A DNA stretch of 64,000 nucleotides from Apophysomyces variabilis (Eukaryota; Mucoromycota; Mucoromycetes; Mucorales; Mucoraceae). Below the pieces are notes generated by a model, which saw only the letters and a program-made list of their open reading frames with translations, searched no databases and was not told the DNA's origin. Numbering within the stretch: the stretch's first letter is position 1; each line of letters begins with the position of its first letter. A program made the translations under genes and the position numbers. Positions 10,570 through 20,940 of the stretch are shown piece by piece. Location of the stretch: positions 1 to 64,000 of the forward strand of contig MZZL01000033.1 in NCBI GenBank assembly GCA_002749535.1, written 5' to 3'.

Positions 10570-11939
10570 ATGACACCCGATGCAACCTTACGACCTCCAA
10601 AATCACCTACTCGCATCTACTCGTGTTCTTATGACGGTTGCGATAAAGTCTACAGAAAGCCATGTAAACTTGCGGAACATGAACGAATTCACACTGGCGA
10701 AGTAAGAGAAACACCGCTTCGTGTCTTCATGGGAACTAATTCGGCTTAGCGTCCGTTTACATGTCCTGTAAACGGTTGTAATAAGAGTTATATACGTTCA
10801 AGCCATCTTGCTGTGCACGTTCGTACACATGATCCTGAAGCATCCAAGACATTTCTATGCAGTTATGCTGGATGTACAAAAGCGTTCGCAACCCGACAAC
10901 GACTCCGCAATCATGAAAAACTCCACGATGTCCCTCTTTCGTTCAAAGTAACTGGTTAGAAAAGCGATAGATATTTAGTTTCTAATAGAATGATTTTAGT
11001 GCACTTGGGAAGGATGTACAGCCGCGTTTTCCAAGCGATATCAACTTCGAAAACATATGTGCGTCCATACTAATAAAAAGCCATATCCGTGTGAGGTCGA
11101 AGGTTGCGATAGCAGTTTCATCACCTCAACGAAACTGCAAAAGCATATTAAAACTGTTCATTCTGGTAAATGATTTCCTAACCCCATTTAATTTGTCGAG
11201 AATGTAGCTGTATTTAACTATTATCCTTATAGAGGAAAAGCGTTATCTATGTGGTCAGCCTGGTTGTCAGGAGCGGTTCAGGAAATGGTCCGAATTATGT
11301 GCACACATGAAAAAATCTCATCCACCCGTGTGTCACATTTGTCAAAAGTCGTTTACCCGAAGAGCTCTTCTAACAAGACATATGAAAGAAAAGCACATGC
11401 CTAAGGCCCCAGTATCTTGTTACTATGACGGCTGTCCCGCTACTTTATCTTCGGTAATTAAGTTGTCGTATAGAGAGTATCTTTATTTATTTATTTGTAT
11501 CTCTTGGTCAGAAAAAGAGCTTAAGGATGCATGTTCTGCTGCATCATGAAAAGCACACACGTTTCAAATGTTCGTTCGAAGGCTGTGACAAGGCATTTCC
11601 ATACAAATCAATGCGTAATCAACATGAAGAAAGCCACAGGGTACGTAAGGGTAGGAAGAATTCGTAAGATGACTAAATCCTTAACGACAGAGAGCATCAC
11701 CTTCCGTAACACAGCGCAAGCGGAAGCGTGACCCGGACATAGAAAGCGTGGAGAGGATCACTGGATTTTTGTACGAGCTAGACGAAAGGCGCAAACATAG
11801 CTGCCCTTTTGAGGGTTGCGATGCAAAATATATCCGACAGTATGACTTGGAAAGGCATCTGAGAAGTCAAAGTCATCATGCAGACATCACTGATTTTATG
11901 GAAAGGGAAAAGCTGCTCTTGGACCAAACCATAGTATAA
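10570..11939 (+). CDS. PZF1: Transcription factor IIIA
   Basis: Six exons: 10570-10701, 10750-10947, 11000-11165, 11233-11453, 11512-11640 and 11691-11939, giving 364 residues. It has ten C2H2 zinc fingers in series, beginning YSCSYDGCDKVYRKPCKLAEH. Finger 6 carries FRKWSELCAHMKKSHP followed directly by the compact finger 7 VCHICQKSF, an arrangement typical of TFIIIA. An NLS-like KRKRD lies before the last finger. Family members bind the internal control region of 5S rRNA genes, recruit TFIIIC for RNA polymerase III, and bind 5S rRNA itself. Ten fingers rather than nine is as in S. pombe. All introns are 46-67 nt and in phase. Confidence 0.9.
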
Positions 11940-13005
11940 CCACTTCCTATCCTTCCTTTCTTTTTTATAATCAACTTTATTATAGCATGCACATTTACAT
12001 TTATTCCTTTACGTTCAAATAGCAAGAAATCCCACATCTTACTTTGCATTCTCTGACACTGTCAGCTACCACACTCATAAAAAAATATAAATCCACTTCA
12101 AAAGGCATACCAAAGTTAACCACTGATATGTGCCGTCTCGTTTATATTCGGTTAATGGGAGCAGGCATGATAAACTTACACTTTCCTTTATTCAAAACTG
12201 ATACTTGCAGAAACATCTATTGGTAGGATAGCAGTGACTGAACCTCAATGAATGTCTGCTTCACAACAAGTACACGGCTCTCATACTGCTTTGCCAGTGC
12301 CTCTGCTGTTTTTATGCCATTTAAACAAAGCATATGCGGCTTGCCTTACCCTTTAAGGAGAGCCATGGTTACCGAACTTCATCTGGCAATTAACCCAGAC
12401 TTGCTATATGAGCACTGTCGCACAGCATAAGAATATGACCTTACTTTCCCTACATCCGAAAGAGAACAAATGCTTAGTTAAGTGCAGGAGCAGTACATAA
12501 CCATTATATCGGAATTGTTTCTACAACCGTTAGCACTACATGAAAAGTGGGCTTGCCCTATTGCTCGCTGATTTTCAACAAGGTTGAACTTGTCAGCTTA
12601 CTCGTCTTGCTAAACTACCTATGTTGCCATTTTTACCTATCAGAACCAAAACATCCCCTTATTCCGGAAACCAAACCTCTGCTTCTTTCTTTCTGTTTCT
12701 TCTTTAACAAAAACAATGAGGGAATTAGCTAGCGTGCTATCTTACGGTAATATTGCATGAGGAGGAAAATTAGCGAATCGCTCAACGACAAAAAAGGATC
12801 GGGGCAGTTTAACGCAGGATGGCCTGATCTTCTATGAAAAAGGAAACGAGTACAAAGCTATATATCCTGCAAGACCTTACTAAATAAAACTACTTGCCGT
12901 TGTGCAGTAATATTACGTCTCAGCAATTAAAAAAAACTTTATGTTCGCTTTCTATTCTGGTATACTATAGGATATCGCAAAAGGAGCTCGCTTGTAAGCA
13001 TATAC
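11940..13005. other. Spacer between TFIIIA and MBOAT gene 1
   Basis: No complete gene is recognised. A minus-strand open stretch (about 12340-12217) ending AEALAKQYESRVLVVKQTFI, then EVQSLLSYQ and a stop, looks protein-like and is listed separately. The minus strand also has a TATA-like motif near 12860. Confidence 0.4.
12217..12340 (-). other. Possible terminal exon of an unrecognised gene
   Basis: A minus-strand frame closing with TAG at 12217-12219 reads LNGIKTAEALAKQYESRVLV and then VKQTFIEVQSLLSYQ, an amphipathic, coiled-coil-like composition. It is closed upstream by an in-frame TAA, and no donor/acceptor pair with consistent phase to an upstream ATG was found. It may be the last exon of a small gene or a remnant. 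Confidence 0.25.
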
Positions 13006-14118
13006 CTACAGCTCGTAAGGACAAACGGTATCCATATATGGATCCATGAAACGGGGAAAACCAGGGAGTTCCGCAGCTAGATGTAAGCCTACGCGCACAT
13101 AGGGTGTAAGAAACAGCGGATAGGTACAGGCCACAAAAGCAAATGTCAAGGCCCTTCCCACCCAAGGTGGTAAACGAGGGAAAAAAGGTACCACAGAGGC
13201 AATAGTAGCTATCGCCTGGATGAGGAAGAATAAAGTTTGATAGCCAAGCACGCCAGGCAAGCGCCACTGATGGTATCCGATCATCGTAAGCAAGATATAT
13301 TCGTGCATTAGACCTGATACTAGGAACCCCGCGAAAATTCCTAGGGCACGACCTGTCATCGGGCTCACTGGCAGCGCCCGCATCGGTCGATACCCTATTC
13401 TTAGGAAGATAGGACGGAACATCTGATGCCAACGCCGCGACCATAGTTCATGGATGGATTGCGCTAACCAGGGCTTGTTAAACAAAGGCGGTCTCTGTAC
13501 AAAAAGGAACAATCTCTGATAGAGCGACTGGGTCCACATTGGCATAGGGAGAAAGGAGAAGAAGATTAATATGAGAGACTGATATAATCGGGCAATCGCC
13601 GGCAACATAGCGATATGAAGATGTAAAGTAAGGCCGAGGATAGCCAAGTAATACGCACCACGCCAGTCGAGATGAAACGCCTCTGAAGATATCCTACATA
13701 CGCGCAAGAAACTGTCCACGATCGAAATCACCGGTATGAACATGATGAGCTGCACAGCGGCGCAAACAAACCAACGGCAAGCATCGCGACGTATAACAGC
13801 AAGTGATGCATGAGTGTCTGGCTTCGTCAATGTGAGTCCCGGGCGATCGTTCCATGTAAAGAGGATCTCGTAAATCTGGGTCGGACCATTAGCACTACGG
13901 CGATCACGGATATAAAACAACATTTGTGAAGCCATGACGAAGGCAAAGGTTGCCGTATTCGAAAGGGTCACCAGCTCGCCGTTTCCACCGAATAGCAATG
14001 GAAGCACCAGCTGCGTACATACAATTAAAGCAAGCCAGATACTAGGACCATCTTGGCAGTAATAGAACAATACGGAAGGGATAAACCAGCTGCCGTAAAA
14101 CTTGAAGGACTCGTCCAT
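13006..14118 (-). CDS. MBOAT family acyltransferase, wax-synthase-like (copy 1)
   Basis: Intronless, 370 residues, ATG at 14116-14118. A polytopic membrane protein with many hydrophobic helices. Wax-synthase/MBOAT hallmarks are present: PPLFNKPWLAQSIHELWSRR followed by WHQMFRPIF, then GLMHEYILL with the His expected at the active site. Family members transfer acyl groups from acyl-CoA to alcohols or sterols in the ER membrane. The actual substrate cannot be read from the sequence. It lies 1.66 kb from a full-length homologue on the same strand (15782-16894), alignable from end to end, so the pair arose by tandem duplication. Confidence 0.8.
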   Translation of the reverse strand: MDESFKFYGSWFIPSVLFYYCQDGPSIWLALIVCTQLVLPLLFGGNGELVTLSNTATFAFVMASQMLFYIRDRRSANGPTQIYEILFTWNDRPGLTLTKPDTHASLAVIRRDACRWFVCAAVQLIMFIPVISIVDSFLRVCRISSEAFHLDWRGAYYLAILGLTLHLHIAMLPAIARLYQSLILIFFSFLPMPMWTQSLYQRLFLFVQRPPLFNKPWLAQSIHELWSRRWHQMFRPIFLRIGYRPMRALPVSPMTGRALGIFAGFLVSGLMHEYILLTMIGYHQWRLPGVLGYQTLFFLIQAIATIASVVPFFPRLPPWVGRALTFAFVACTYPLFLTPYVRVGLHLAAELPGFPRFMDPYMDTVCPYEL

Positions 14119-15781
14119 GGTTCCTGGGAAATGTTAGGCAACTTCCTTAGCCCTCATCTCTTTCATATGAGATTCCCTCCTATAGTTTTATTCTCCGACT
14201 GCCGCGCTGTTACGCCAGGGCTATGCCGCGAACTCGTACACTCTTCTCCAAAAACAAAGTCGTTCTCGGTAAAATTGAAAGTCGCATACCACAAGTGCTT
14301 CCACTTGAAATTGAGACGGAGTGTGAAAATGACGTCGTTAGGCGCATCCAGACTAGCTGATGATGTCCAAGTATAATATGTTCTCGAATCAGGAGAAACA
14401 ACTAAAAATGGTCATCTAGTTCCTTTACTATACTGATTGAACAAAGAATCCTATTTTCTTTGCAATTATCAAGCGTACTAAAGATCACATTTGTATTGAT
14501 TTAGTTCAAGCGGAAGGAAAACGTTTCCCAATCTATTGGTTCATTTCTTTCACGAACGGTTATTGAATTGTGTTGTATCATAGTCCATGTTAGAAGAAAC
14601 AATGATAAGCAGAGGATAGATTAGAACGTGTGAAGACTACATTAGAGAAGTCATAAATTGTAGCATATTGGTTAAACGGTGTCATACAGTCACTGTGTCA
14701 TATCGCTTGTTGGAAGATAGGTTGGACATGGTGCAATAGACGTACTATGTTATAGCTGTTAAGAAGCATCAGCCATGGTCGTCGGTCATGGTCACATAGC
14801 ACACTATCTCATAACTGCCAAGATGCCGTAGTTCTGCACTCGTGCCTCTTTTCACTATGATCATCACCCGAGAACAAGTGTTCTACATCTTTTAGCAACT
14901 TAGTATTCGGTTCAAAGCATATTCCGATTTCATAGTATAGCAACGACGTACATAAACGGTAGTTTTAAAGACGTATCTCAGGAAGAAAGTATCTGTCACA
15001 TATTATAGTGACCAGCACACTTGGATTTCATTCTGTTTACTATCCGTCTATCCGCACTAGGAGTGTGACAATGAGCTGTGTATAAGCAAATCTAAATCTG
15101 TGCCTCTGCAGGACAACGACTTTTGTCTCTTTCACGATCTTAGTACGGTTACTCAAGAAAAAGGCTCGGCAGTTTTAGGCTTTCTGCTTGGCCAAAGCCG
15201 AGATTACTTATGATAAAGGGAGACCATATATTTAAGCAAAGTACTTTAAAACACTTGCCCTCCTGCCATAAGAGGGGTTTTCATCATTTCTTGGGCTATT
15301 TTTCACACTGTTATTACAGGAAGTGATTATATAAGGGCTTATGCGGAGATCTTTCTTAGAATAACTCGCCCCACTTGCGTTTAATATATGAAACGTTACG
15401 CTTTGATTTTGCATGACGCGAGTGTCTATCCTCTCGTGGCACAAGTACATATGCACTGGTCCTCGTCAAATATAACAGCTTAGATTTAGAAATAAGCAAT
15501 GGATGAAATTCATTGGCAGTATATTGATCGGTCCGCGTTGTTCTTTCCATAGTGTACTAGACAGTACCCTCATTATCTCTAATGAAAAGAAATTCAGCTG
15601 GGCAATAAAGCTCCTGGTACCTGGGATAATGCAATCTGATTCCGTTGCAACGGTAAAGTTTAAGTGCTTTCTTTTAATTTACTGATAATAAAAATAAAAT
15701 AGAGTAGATACGTAAGGTTATATTCCTCCCTCTTTGCGGTATGATTGTTGATCGCCTTTTTCTCTAAATTTATAGATACAT
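14119..15781. other. Spacer between the two MBOAT genes
   Basis: 1.66 kb without a recognisable gene, RNA or repeat. It presumably holds the copy 1 promoter and the copy 2 terminator. Confidence 0.4.
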
Positions 15782-16894
15782 CTACGAGCCGTAAGGACAC
15801 ATAACACCAATATGAGAGTCCATAAGGCGGGGAAAGCCAGGAACCTCTGCAACTAAATGCAGACCTATGCGCAGATACGGCATAAGGAAGATAGGAGCAG
15901 TGTAAATCACAAAGAACACCGTCAGCAATGTGCCGATCCAGGGTGGCAAGCGAGGACAGAATGGCCCTCCGGACAAAATGGTGGCTAGAGCCTGAATAAC
16001 GAAGAACAGGGTTTGGTAACCGAGGAGACCAGGCTGTTGCCATCGATGGTATCCAATCATGGTCAACATGATGTAGTCGTGCATCAGCCCCGACGCTAGA
16101 AATACGGCAAAAGTACCAAAAACACGCCCCATTGTGGGGTTCGTGGCCAATGCTCGGGCAGGTTCATAGGCTATTTTTCGAAAAATAGGACGAAACATTT
16201 GATGCCACCGATGTGACCATAGTTCATGGACTGACCGCGCTAGCCAGGGTTTGTCAAACAAAGGTGGCTGTTGTACAAATAGAGCGAGCTTTCCATGGAG
16301 CCATACGGAAAACGTCTGCAGGGGAAACTGCAAGGAGAGAATCAACACAATAGATTGAGATAATCGGCAAAGCAGCGGAATAATCGCAATATGCAAATGT
16401 AGAGTAAAACCGAGAACGGCAAAATAGTAGAAATAGCGCCAATCGAAGTACACGTCGTTCGGTGGGGTTTTACATACTCGCAAAAAGCCATCCATGGTCG
16501 ACATGACGGGTATAGAGAGGATAAGTTGAACAACGGCACGGAAAAACCATTGGTAGGCATCATGACGAACATTTGCAAGTGTCCTTTTGTCATCGGTGTT
16601 TGTCTTTGATGTTCCAGGACGATCATTCCAAGTAAATAGGATTTCGTAGATCTGCTTTGCATCACTACCATTACGGCGATCGCGCATATAAAAAAGCATT
16701 TGCGACGCCATGACAACGGCAAAGACTGCGATGACAGATAGGTCGATAAGGCCGCCCTGTCCGTCGTGCAGCAACGGGAATAGCAGCTGTAAACATGTAA
16801 TTAAAGCAAGTAAAGGATCAGGAGCACCTTGACAGTAGTAGAAAAGTATAGAGGGAAAAACACAGCTGCCGAATAACCAAAGCCTATCAAGCAT
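15782..16894 (-). CDS. MBOAT family acyltransferase, wax-synthase-like (copy 2)
   Basis: Intronless, 370 residues, ATG at 16892-16894. It shares with copy 1 the same length and the core blocks (PPLFDKPWLARSVHELWSHR, then WHQMFRPIF; GLMHDYIML; YQTLFF; a CPY ending near the C-terminus). Differences are spread along the protein, with both frames fully open, so both copies look functional and the duplication is not very recent. In copy 2 the block after the proposed active-site His is HDY rather than HEY. The reaction is likely an acyl transfer at a membrane; the substrate is unknown. Confidence 0.8.
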   Translation of the reverse strand: MLDRLWLFGSCVFPSILFYYCQGAPDPLLALITCLQLLFPLLHDGQGGLIDLSVIAVFAVVMASQMLFYMRDRRNGSDAKQIYEILFTWNDRPGTSKTNTDDKRTLANVRHDAYQWFFRAVVQLILSIPVMSTMDGFLRVCKTPPNDVYFDWRYFYYFAVLGFTLHLHIAIIPLLCRLSQSIVLILSLQFPLQTFSVWLHGKLALFVQQPPLFDKPWLARSVHELWSHRWHQMFRPIFRKIAYEPARALATNPTMGRVFGTFAVFLASGLMHDYIMLTMIGYHRWQQPGLLGYQTLFFVIQALATILSGGPFCPRLPPWIGTLLTVFFVIYTAPIFLMPYLRIGLHLVAEVPGFPRLMDSHIGVMCPYGS

Positions 16895-17196
16895 GCTGCG
16901 GAAAAACTCAAGGTTCGTCCCTTCAGGCTTCTTTTTTTTTTTTTTCCCCTACTGTGGCTCACCTCCAGTTTTCAAATTTTTAGGTCTCCGACGAAGTTTG
17001 TTGCAGCTCCTGTCAAATTAAATATTCGGTCATAGTCCTTTATCAATAGTCTAACTATGGTCTAACGATGATCTACTCTAATTGAAAGTAAAACAAAAGC
17101 AAATTTTGCTACATTATTTTTGCATTTTACTGTTTCAACTCCTCTTCAAAGTAAAGAACAAAGGTCTTCTATGAGTCATTGGTAAATGAGTCATGT

Positions 17197-17300
17197 GAGA
17201 AGCATATTTTACCTGCATCGACTTAATCCTCCAGTGGACAACAAATTCATTCGAATAGCATAAGAAATGCATTCATGGTTGATAAACGAGAAAAATATGC
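17197..17300. repeat. Dispersed repeat module A, copy 1
   Basis: Shares with copies at 39860, 53878 and 62331 the order: ACATCAACTTGATCC-like block, CAGTGGACAA-like block, ATTCATTCGAATAGC-like block, then a CATGGTTRRTAAA-like block. It is followed within about 110 bp by module B. Confidence 0.55.
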
Positions 17301-17408
17301 TAGAACTCGTTTACTTAGCCACGAAGATTAATCTCCCATACGTACAATTTATGAACGTGCTCACCGGGATGTTTGTGGAGATCAGAACCAAGGAGTCAAA
17401 AAGAACTA

Positions 17409-17600
17409 GTCAGTGAAACAAAAGTTGACATTCGTCGATAGGAAATCGACGAACGTATTATCTATGCCCACGCTATACAGATAGGACAAAAACGTGCGGT
17501 TTCCCATGGACGAATAGTTTACAATACGATAAATACGCAGATAAGATAAAGGACGGCATCGCTTTCTATGCAAACGGATGATGTATGAACGAAGATAACA
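17409..17600. repeat. Dispersed repeat module B, copy 1
   Basis: Resembles 40440-40615, sharing a TCGATAGGAAATCGA-type palindromic core (around 17434), a CAGATAGGACAAAAACG-like block and a CGATAAATACGCAGA-like block in the same order. Both B copies lie downstream of an A copy. Confidence 0.5.
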
Positions 17601-20069
17601 TTTTCCGAGTTGAAGCCAAAGGGTGACAAGCGTTACGCGTATGAAGGCCAGACATCTTTGGTAAATTAGCAAGACCCGGCTACCTTGTCGTCACTCTTAT
17701 TTTTAGATGTTAGCAAGATTTGGACTATTTGCAGCAAAAGCGCGGCCATTTTTCCAAACCTCGAGCATTTAGTTACGGCACTGTACCAGGGCGCGAAAAT
17801 TATTTCTCAGTTAGAACATACTTGTCCTGTTCTCTGGTGCACAAGTACTTTGTAATCAACGAGATTATCTTGTAAACTAACCAATTCTGCAATTGATAAT
17901 AATATGATAATAATTGGCTAAAATATAAAAAGCCAAAAAACGTTTGTGTTGAGACTATTTAACAAGTTGAAGAAAATATGCTGGTCATGTAGGACATAAA
18001 ATGGGTCGGGACAAATACGACAGGGCTTCCACTTGTTTCGGCCCGATTTCAAGCCCTATATTACAGGCATGGAGTCCTGCCATCGGTTAGATTTGAAGTT
18101 CAACAGGAGATCGTGATTCAAGCAATTGTGGTTCGTCTTCCATAGAAGGTAGTGGTATGTGCTCGGTAGGAGGTCGAGGTTCGTGTTAAACAGTAGATTG
18201 GGGCATTTGCTCAGTGGTAGATTCAAATTTGACAGAACTTTGACGTTGAGCATGCAGTTAACAAGGTGAGTGCAACGATGAATTAAAAGAAAAGACATGT
18301 TGACTATAATGAATGACTTCCTCATTCGCAAGTATAGTAGGCTGGACTGCCACAGCCATTCTACTCAGCACAAAAGGTGCTTTAACTTCGCTACCTGCAA
18401 AACTGATGCAGCCAAAAAGGTTTCAAATTTTTCAGCGCTGATTCGTAGACTCGCTGGTGTATTCTTCCGCGTAAACCAATGCCTGAGGTCTAAATGAGGA
18501 GTTTCTTTGATAGTGTTCTGCCAATCGATAAAGGTCCTTTGGAACTCTGATTTATTTGAGTAAGAGAGATGGCTGTTCTAGGATAGTTGTGATTATACTG
18601 TGATAGCAAGGTCTTGCGTGTGAGGCTGACAAAAGAGACACAAGCGCAGCGAGATTATAACCCGGTTTATTGGTGAGCAAGAGTTAAAATCTAAGTAGTC
18701 AATCTCTTCTACACTGAAAATACTAATTGCTATTGTTTCCGGTTATTGATGGAACGTTTAACTGGTTACAGGGTTGACGGATAGAACGCTTGCGACAATT
18801 GTACATGCATTTAATTGTCCGCTTTTTCTAGCTATTTCATCTTTATACAACCTTGTATGAGTTCTGCCTTAAGGTACTGAGTTCCATAGAACAATCTTAA
18901 TTTTATTCACTTCATACAAGCTTTATGTTGAAGCTAAGCTCCTGCCGGAGGCAAACAGGGTGGGGCATATTTTAAACCAATATGATTGACTCTACTGCAG
19001 CCAGTAGGGCAAGCTTTCTCTTTTTGGCTTTGTTCGAAACGAGCACTTCTGTACAACCGTAGATCGTCTTCTTACTGTTACAGTTACATTATGTTTGCGT
19101 TTATTGAACTCTATGCGCGTAATGCAGGATTTTGCAGTATTATTAACAGAAGCAGCAGCTTATAGGAGTTATACGAAAATGAGCGAAGAGCAGAGTTTAT
19201 ATGTTAGAGAAGAATTAAGAGAGAATCGGACGACATAATCCTTTAACACTGAGTTCAATATACTTATTATCATTGTGTTGTCATAACTATTTGTATCTTG
19301 TCTCTAAATGTATATGTATGCTTTGTTTAATGCGTTGTTCTATGTGTTATCCCTAAAAACTAGTGTAGATCTACGAGGATAGAGGGATCTAAAGAAAGAG
19401 GGAAAAAACAAGTTTGTATATATTAAGCTGTACATTCAGTTTGATATACGATGCATGTAGTAAGATGGTGTTTGATCGTCTTTATACTGCGGGACGGAGA
19501 AAGCTACGTTGCATGTAAAATACGATGATCCATATACCCAAATCGGGAAACTGTATTGTAGTTTCGCAACTCAGGTGCACGACGACATTTCAGCTGTACG
19601 GCAGATGCACATTGTTTACGCGCATGGTTCGTCTTATTCTAGTTCATTCGAAACTATAAATCAAGAAGTTTATCAGACATGTGTTGGAATGTACTAATTA
19701 CTCAATAAGAAATGACTTGTTCGTGGAGAAAAATCCACAAGCAAAATCACACACACAAAAAAAGAAAGAAAAAGCTTTAGTACAATTATCCATAGTGAAG
19801 AAACAATATGTAAAGACCATGACGACAGAGCTTATACTAGACCGCGTTCGCTTAAGCAAGTTATGTCACAGATTGTTATGTGCTCTACACCAAGTGATTA
19901 ACAATGCAATCTTTTTGCGAAGCATCCCTGTGCTGCTCTCCTTTGAAGCACATTATTAATCTATCCAAAATGGAGTAATTTTCCCCTTTCATCCGATTAC
20001 TGAGAATGCTGTCATTTATGCTTGTTTGGAACTTCTGAAAACATATTTGTCCATCACCTAGATCTTCTG

Positions 20070-20076
20070 TATATAA
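20070..20076 (+). promoter_or_regulatory. TATA box of the Asp-rich secreted protein gene
   Basis: TATATAA lies 67 nt before the ATG at 20143, a usual distance for a fungal core promoter. Confidence 0.5.
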
Positions 20077-20142
20077 GGCAATCACCTTTTTCCATCTAAG
20101 AGGCACAAAAAAGATTATCACCATCTGTTTGACGAAGTCAGG

Positions 20143-20862
20143 ATGCATCATTCCTTTGTTATAATATTTTCTGCTCTGGTTCTCTTGGTCTTTGCAAATG
20201 CCGCTCCTGTCCATCAAGTGCAGGACAGCTCGTTGGTTTCAGTGCCTACCGCACATACAAACTCAATCTGGAAACGTCATAAAGGTCACTCAGATGGAGA
20301 GGATGCGAACGACGAAGCTGACGAGGATGAACCTGATGAGAATGAACGTGATGAGGACCGCAGAAGAAAAGTAAAGAGACACCATGGGGACCGGGACGGG
20401 CACGGAAAGCATGGTGGAAAGGATGATCAAGACCGGGCCCATGACCATGACCATGACCATGACCAAGACCAAGACCATGACCAAGACCAAGACGGAGACT
20501 ACGATCAGAACCAAGACTACGATCAGAATCAAGACTACGATCAGAACCAAGACTACGATCAGAACCAAGACTACGATCAGAACCAAGACTACGATCAGAA
20601 CCAAGACCAAGACCAAGACCAGGGCTACGATCAGGGTCAAGACTACGACCAACAAGACAACGGAGACAGTCAGGATCAGGGAAGAAACGATGTCAGGGAG
20701 GACTACCATGACCATAACGACGAAATTGTGAAAAGATTCGTTCACTCCTCACTCATCAAAGAAAACGAAGACAACAAAGGCGAAGGGAATGACGATGACA
20801 GTGATAAAGGTGAATCAGACGACAACATCGAAGGGGACGAAGAGCAAGGTTCAGATGCCTAG
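20143..20862 (+). CDS. Secreted Asp/Gln/Asn-rich repeat protein with Kex2-type sites
   Basis: 239 residues in a single exon. An N-terminal signal peptide (MHHSFVIIFSALVLLVFANA, cleavage likely before or near APVHQ) is followed by an extremely acidic, hydrophilic protein. Dibasic Kex2-type sites are visible as SIWKR, KVKR and EIVKR. The centre has short DHDHDQDQ runs and then six perfect hexapeptides DYDQNQ encoded by an 18-bp tandem repeat (20497-20604). There are no cysteines in the mature part and no enzyme domain. Such composition fits a secreted or wall-associated divalent-cation-binding or mineral-interacting protein, or a precursor of Kex2-released repeat peptides. Both are inference. 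It converges on UNG, with 78 bp between stop codons. Confidence 0.75.
   Translation: MHHSFVIIFSALVLLVFANAAPVHQVQDSSLVSVPTAHTNSIWKRHKGHSDGEDANDEADEDEPDENERDEDRRRKVKRHHGDRDGHGKHGGKDDQDRAHDHDHDHDQDQDHDQDQDGDYDQNQDYDQNQDYDQNQDYDQNQDYDQNQDYDQNQDQDQDQGYDQGQDYDQQDNGDSQDQGRNDVREDYHDHNDEIVKRFVHSSLIKENEDNKGEGNDDDSDKGESDDNIEGDEEQGSDA
20497..20604 (+). repeat. Six tandem 18-bp units encoding DYDQNQ
   Basis: Six in-frame copies of GACTACGATCAGAACCAA, identical apart from one synonymous AAC/AAT change, which suggests recent expansion by slippage or unequal exchange. Confidence 0.95.
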
Positions 20863-20940
20863 AAACTGAGTGATCGTGCCGTTTTATCTTATTTGCATCC
20901 CTTCATCATATGTGTTTTTTGGTTAACATTAAACAAACAT

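Larger units (their letters stand above)
16895..20142. other. Long repeat-bearing spacer
   Basis: No supportable gene in 3.2 kb. It contains a copy of dispersed repeat module A (about 17197-17300) followed by module B (about 17409-17600). The segment 18060-18260 is internally repetitive and looks like decayed sequence. A tRNA-like A-box at about 18205 has no partner B-box in a plausible position. Confidence 0.45.

Noticed and set aside
18195..18270. tRNA-like sequence (TTGCTCAGTGGTAGA resembles a tRNA A-box)
   Set aside because: No B-box GGTTCRANNCC at the right distance and no cloverleaf can be drawn.
17000..20000. CRISPR-like or tandem regulatory array
   Set aside because: No regularly spaced identical repeats; only the dispersed A/B repeat and low-order internal similarity.
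20290..20745. Long minus-strand and shifted plus-strand ORFs of Val/Leu and Thr/Lys repeats
   Set aside because: They are shadows of the 18-bp repeat in the secreted Asp-rich gene, which has a signal peptide and TATA box.
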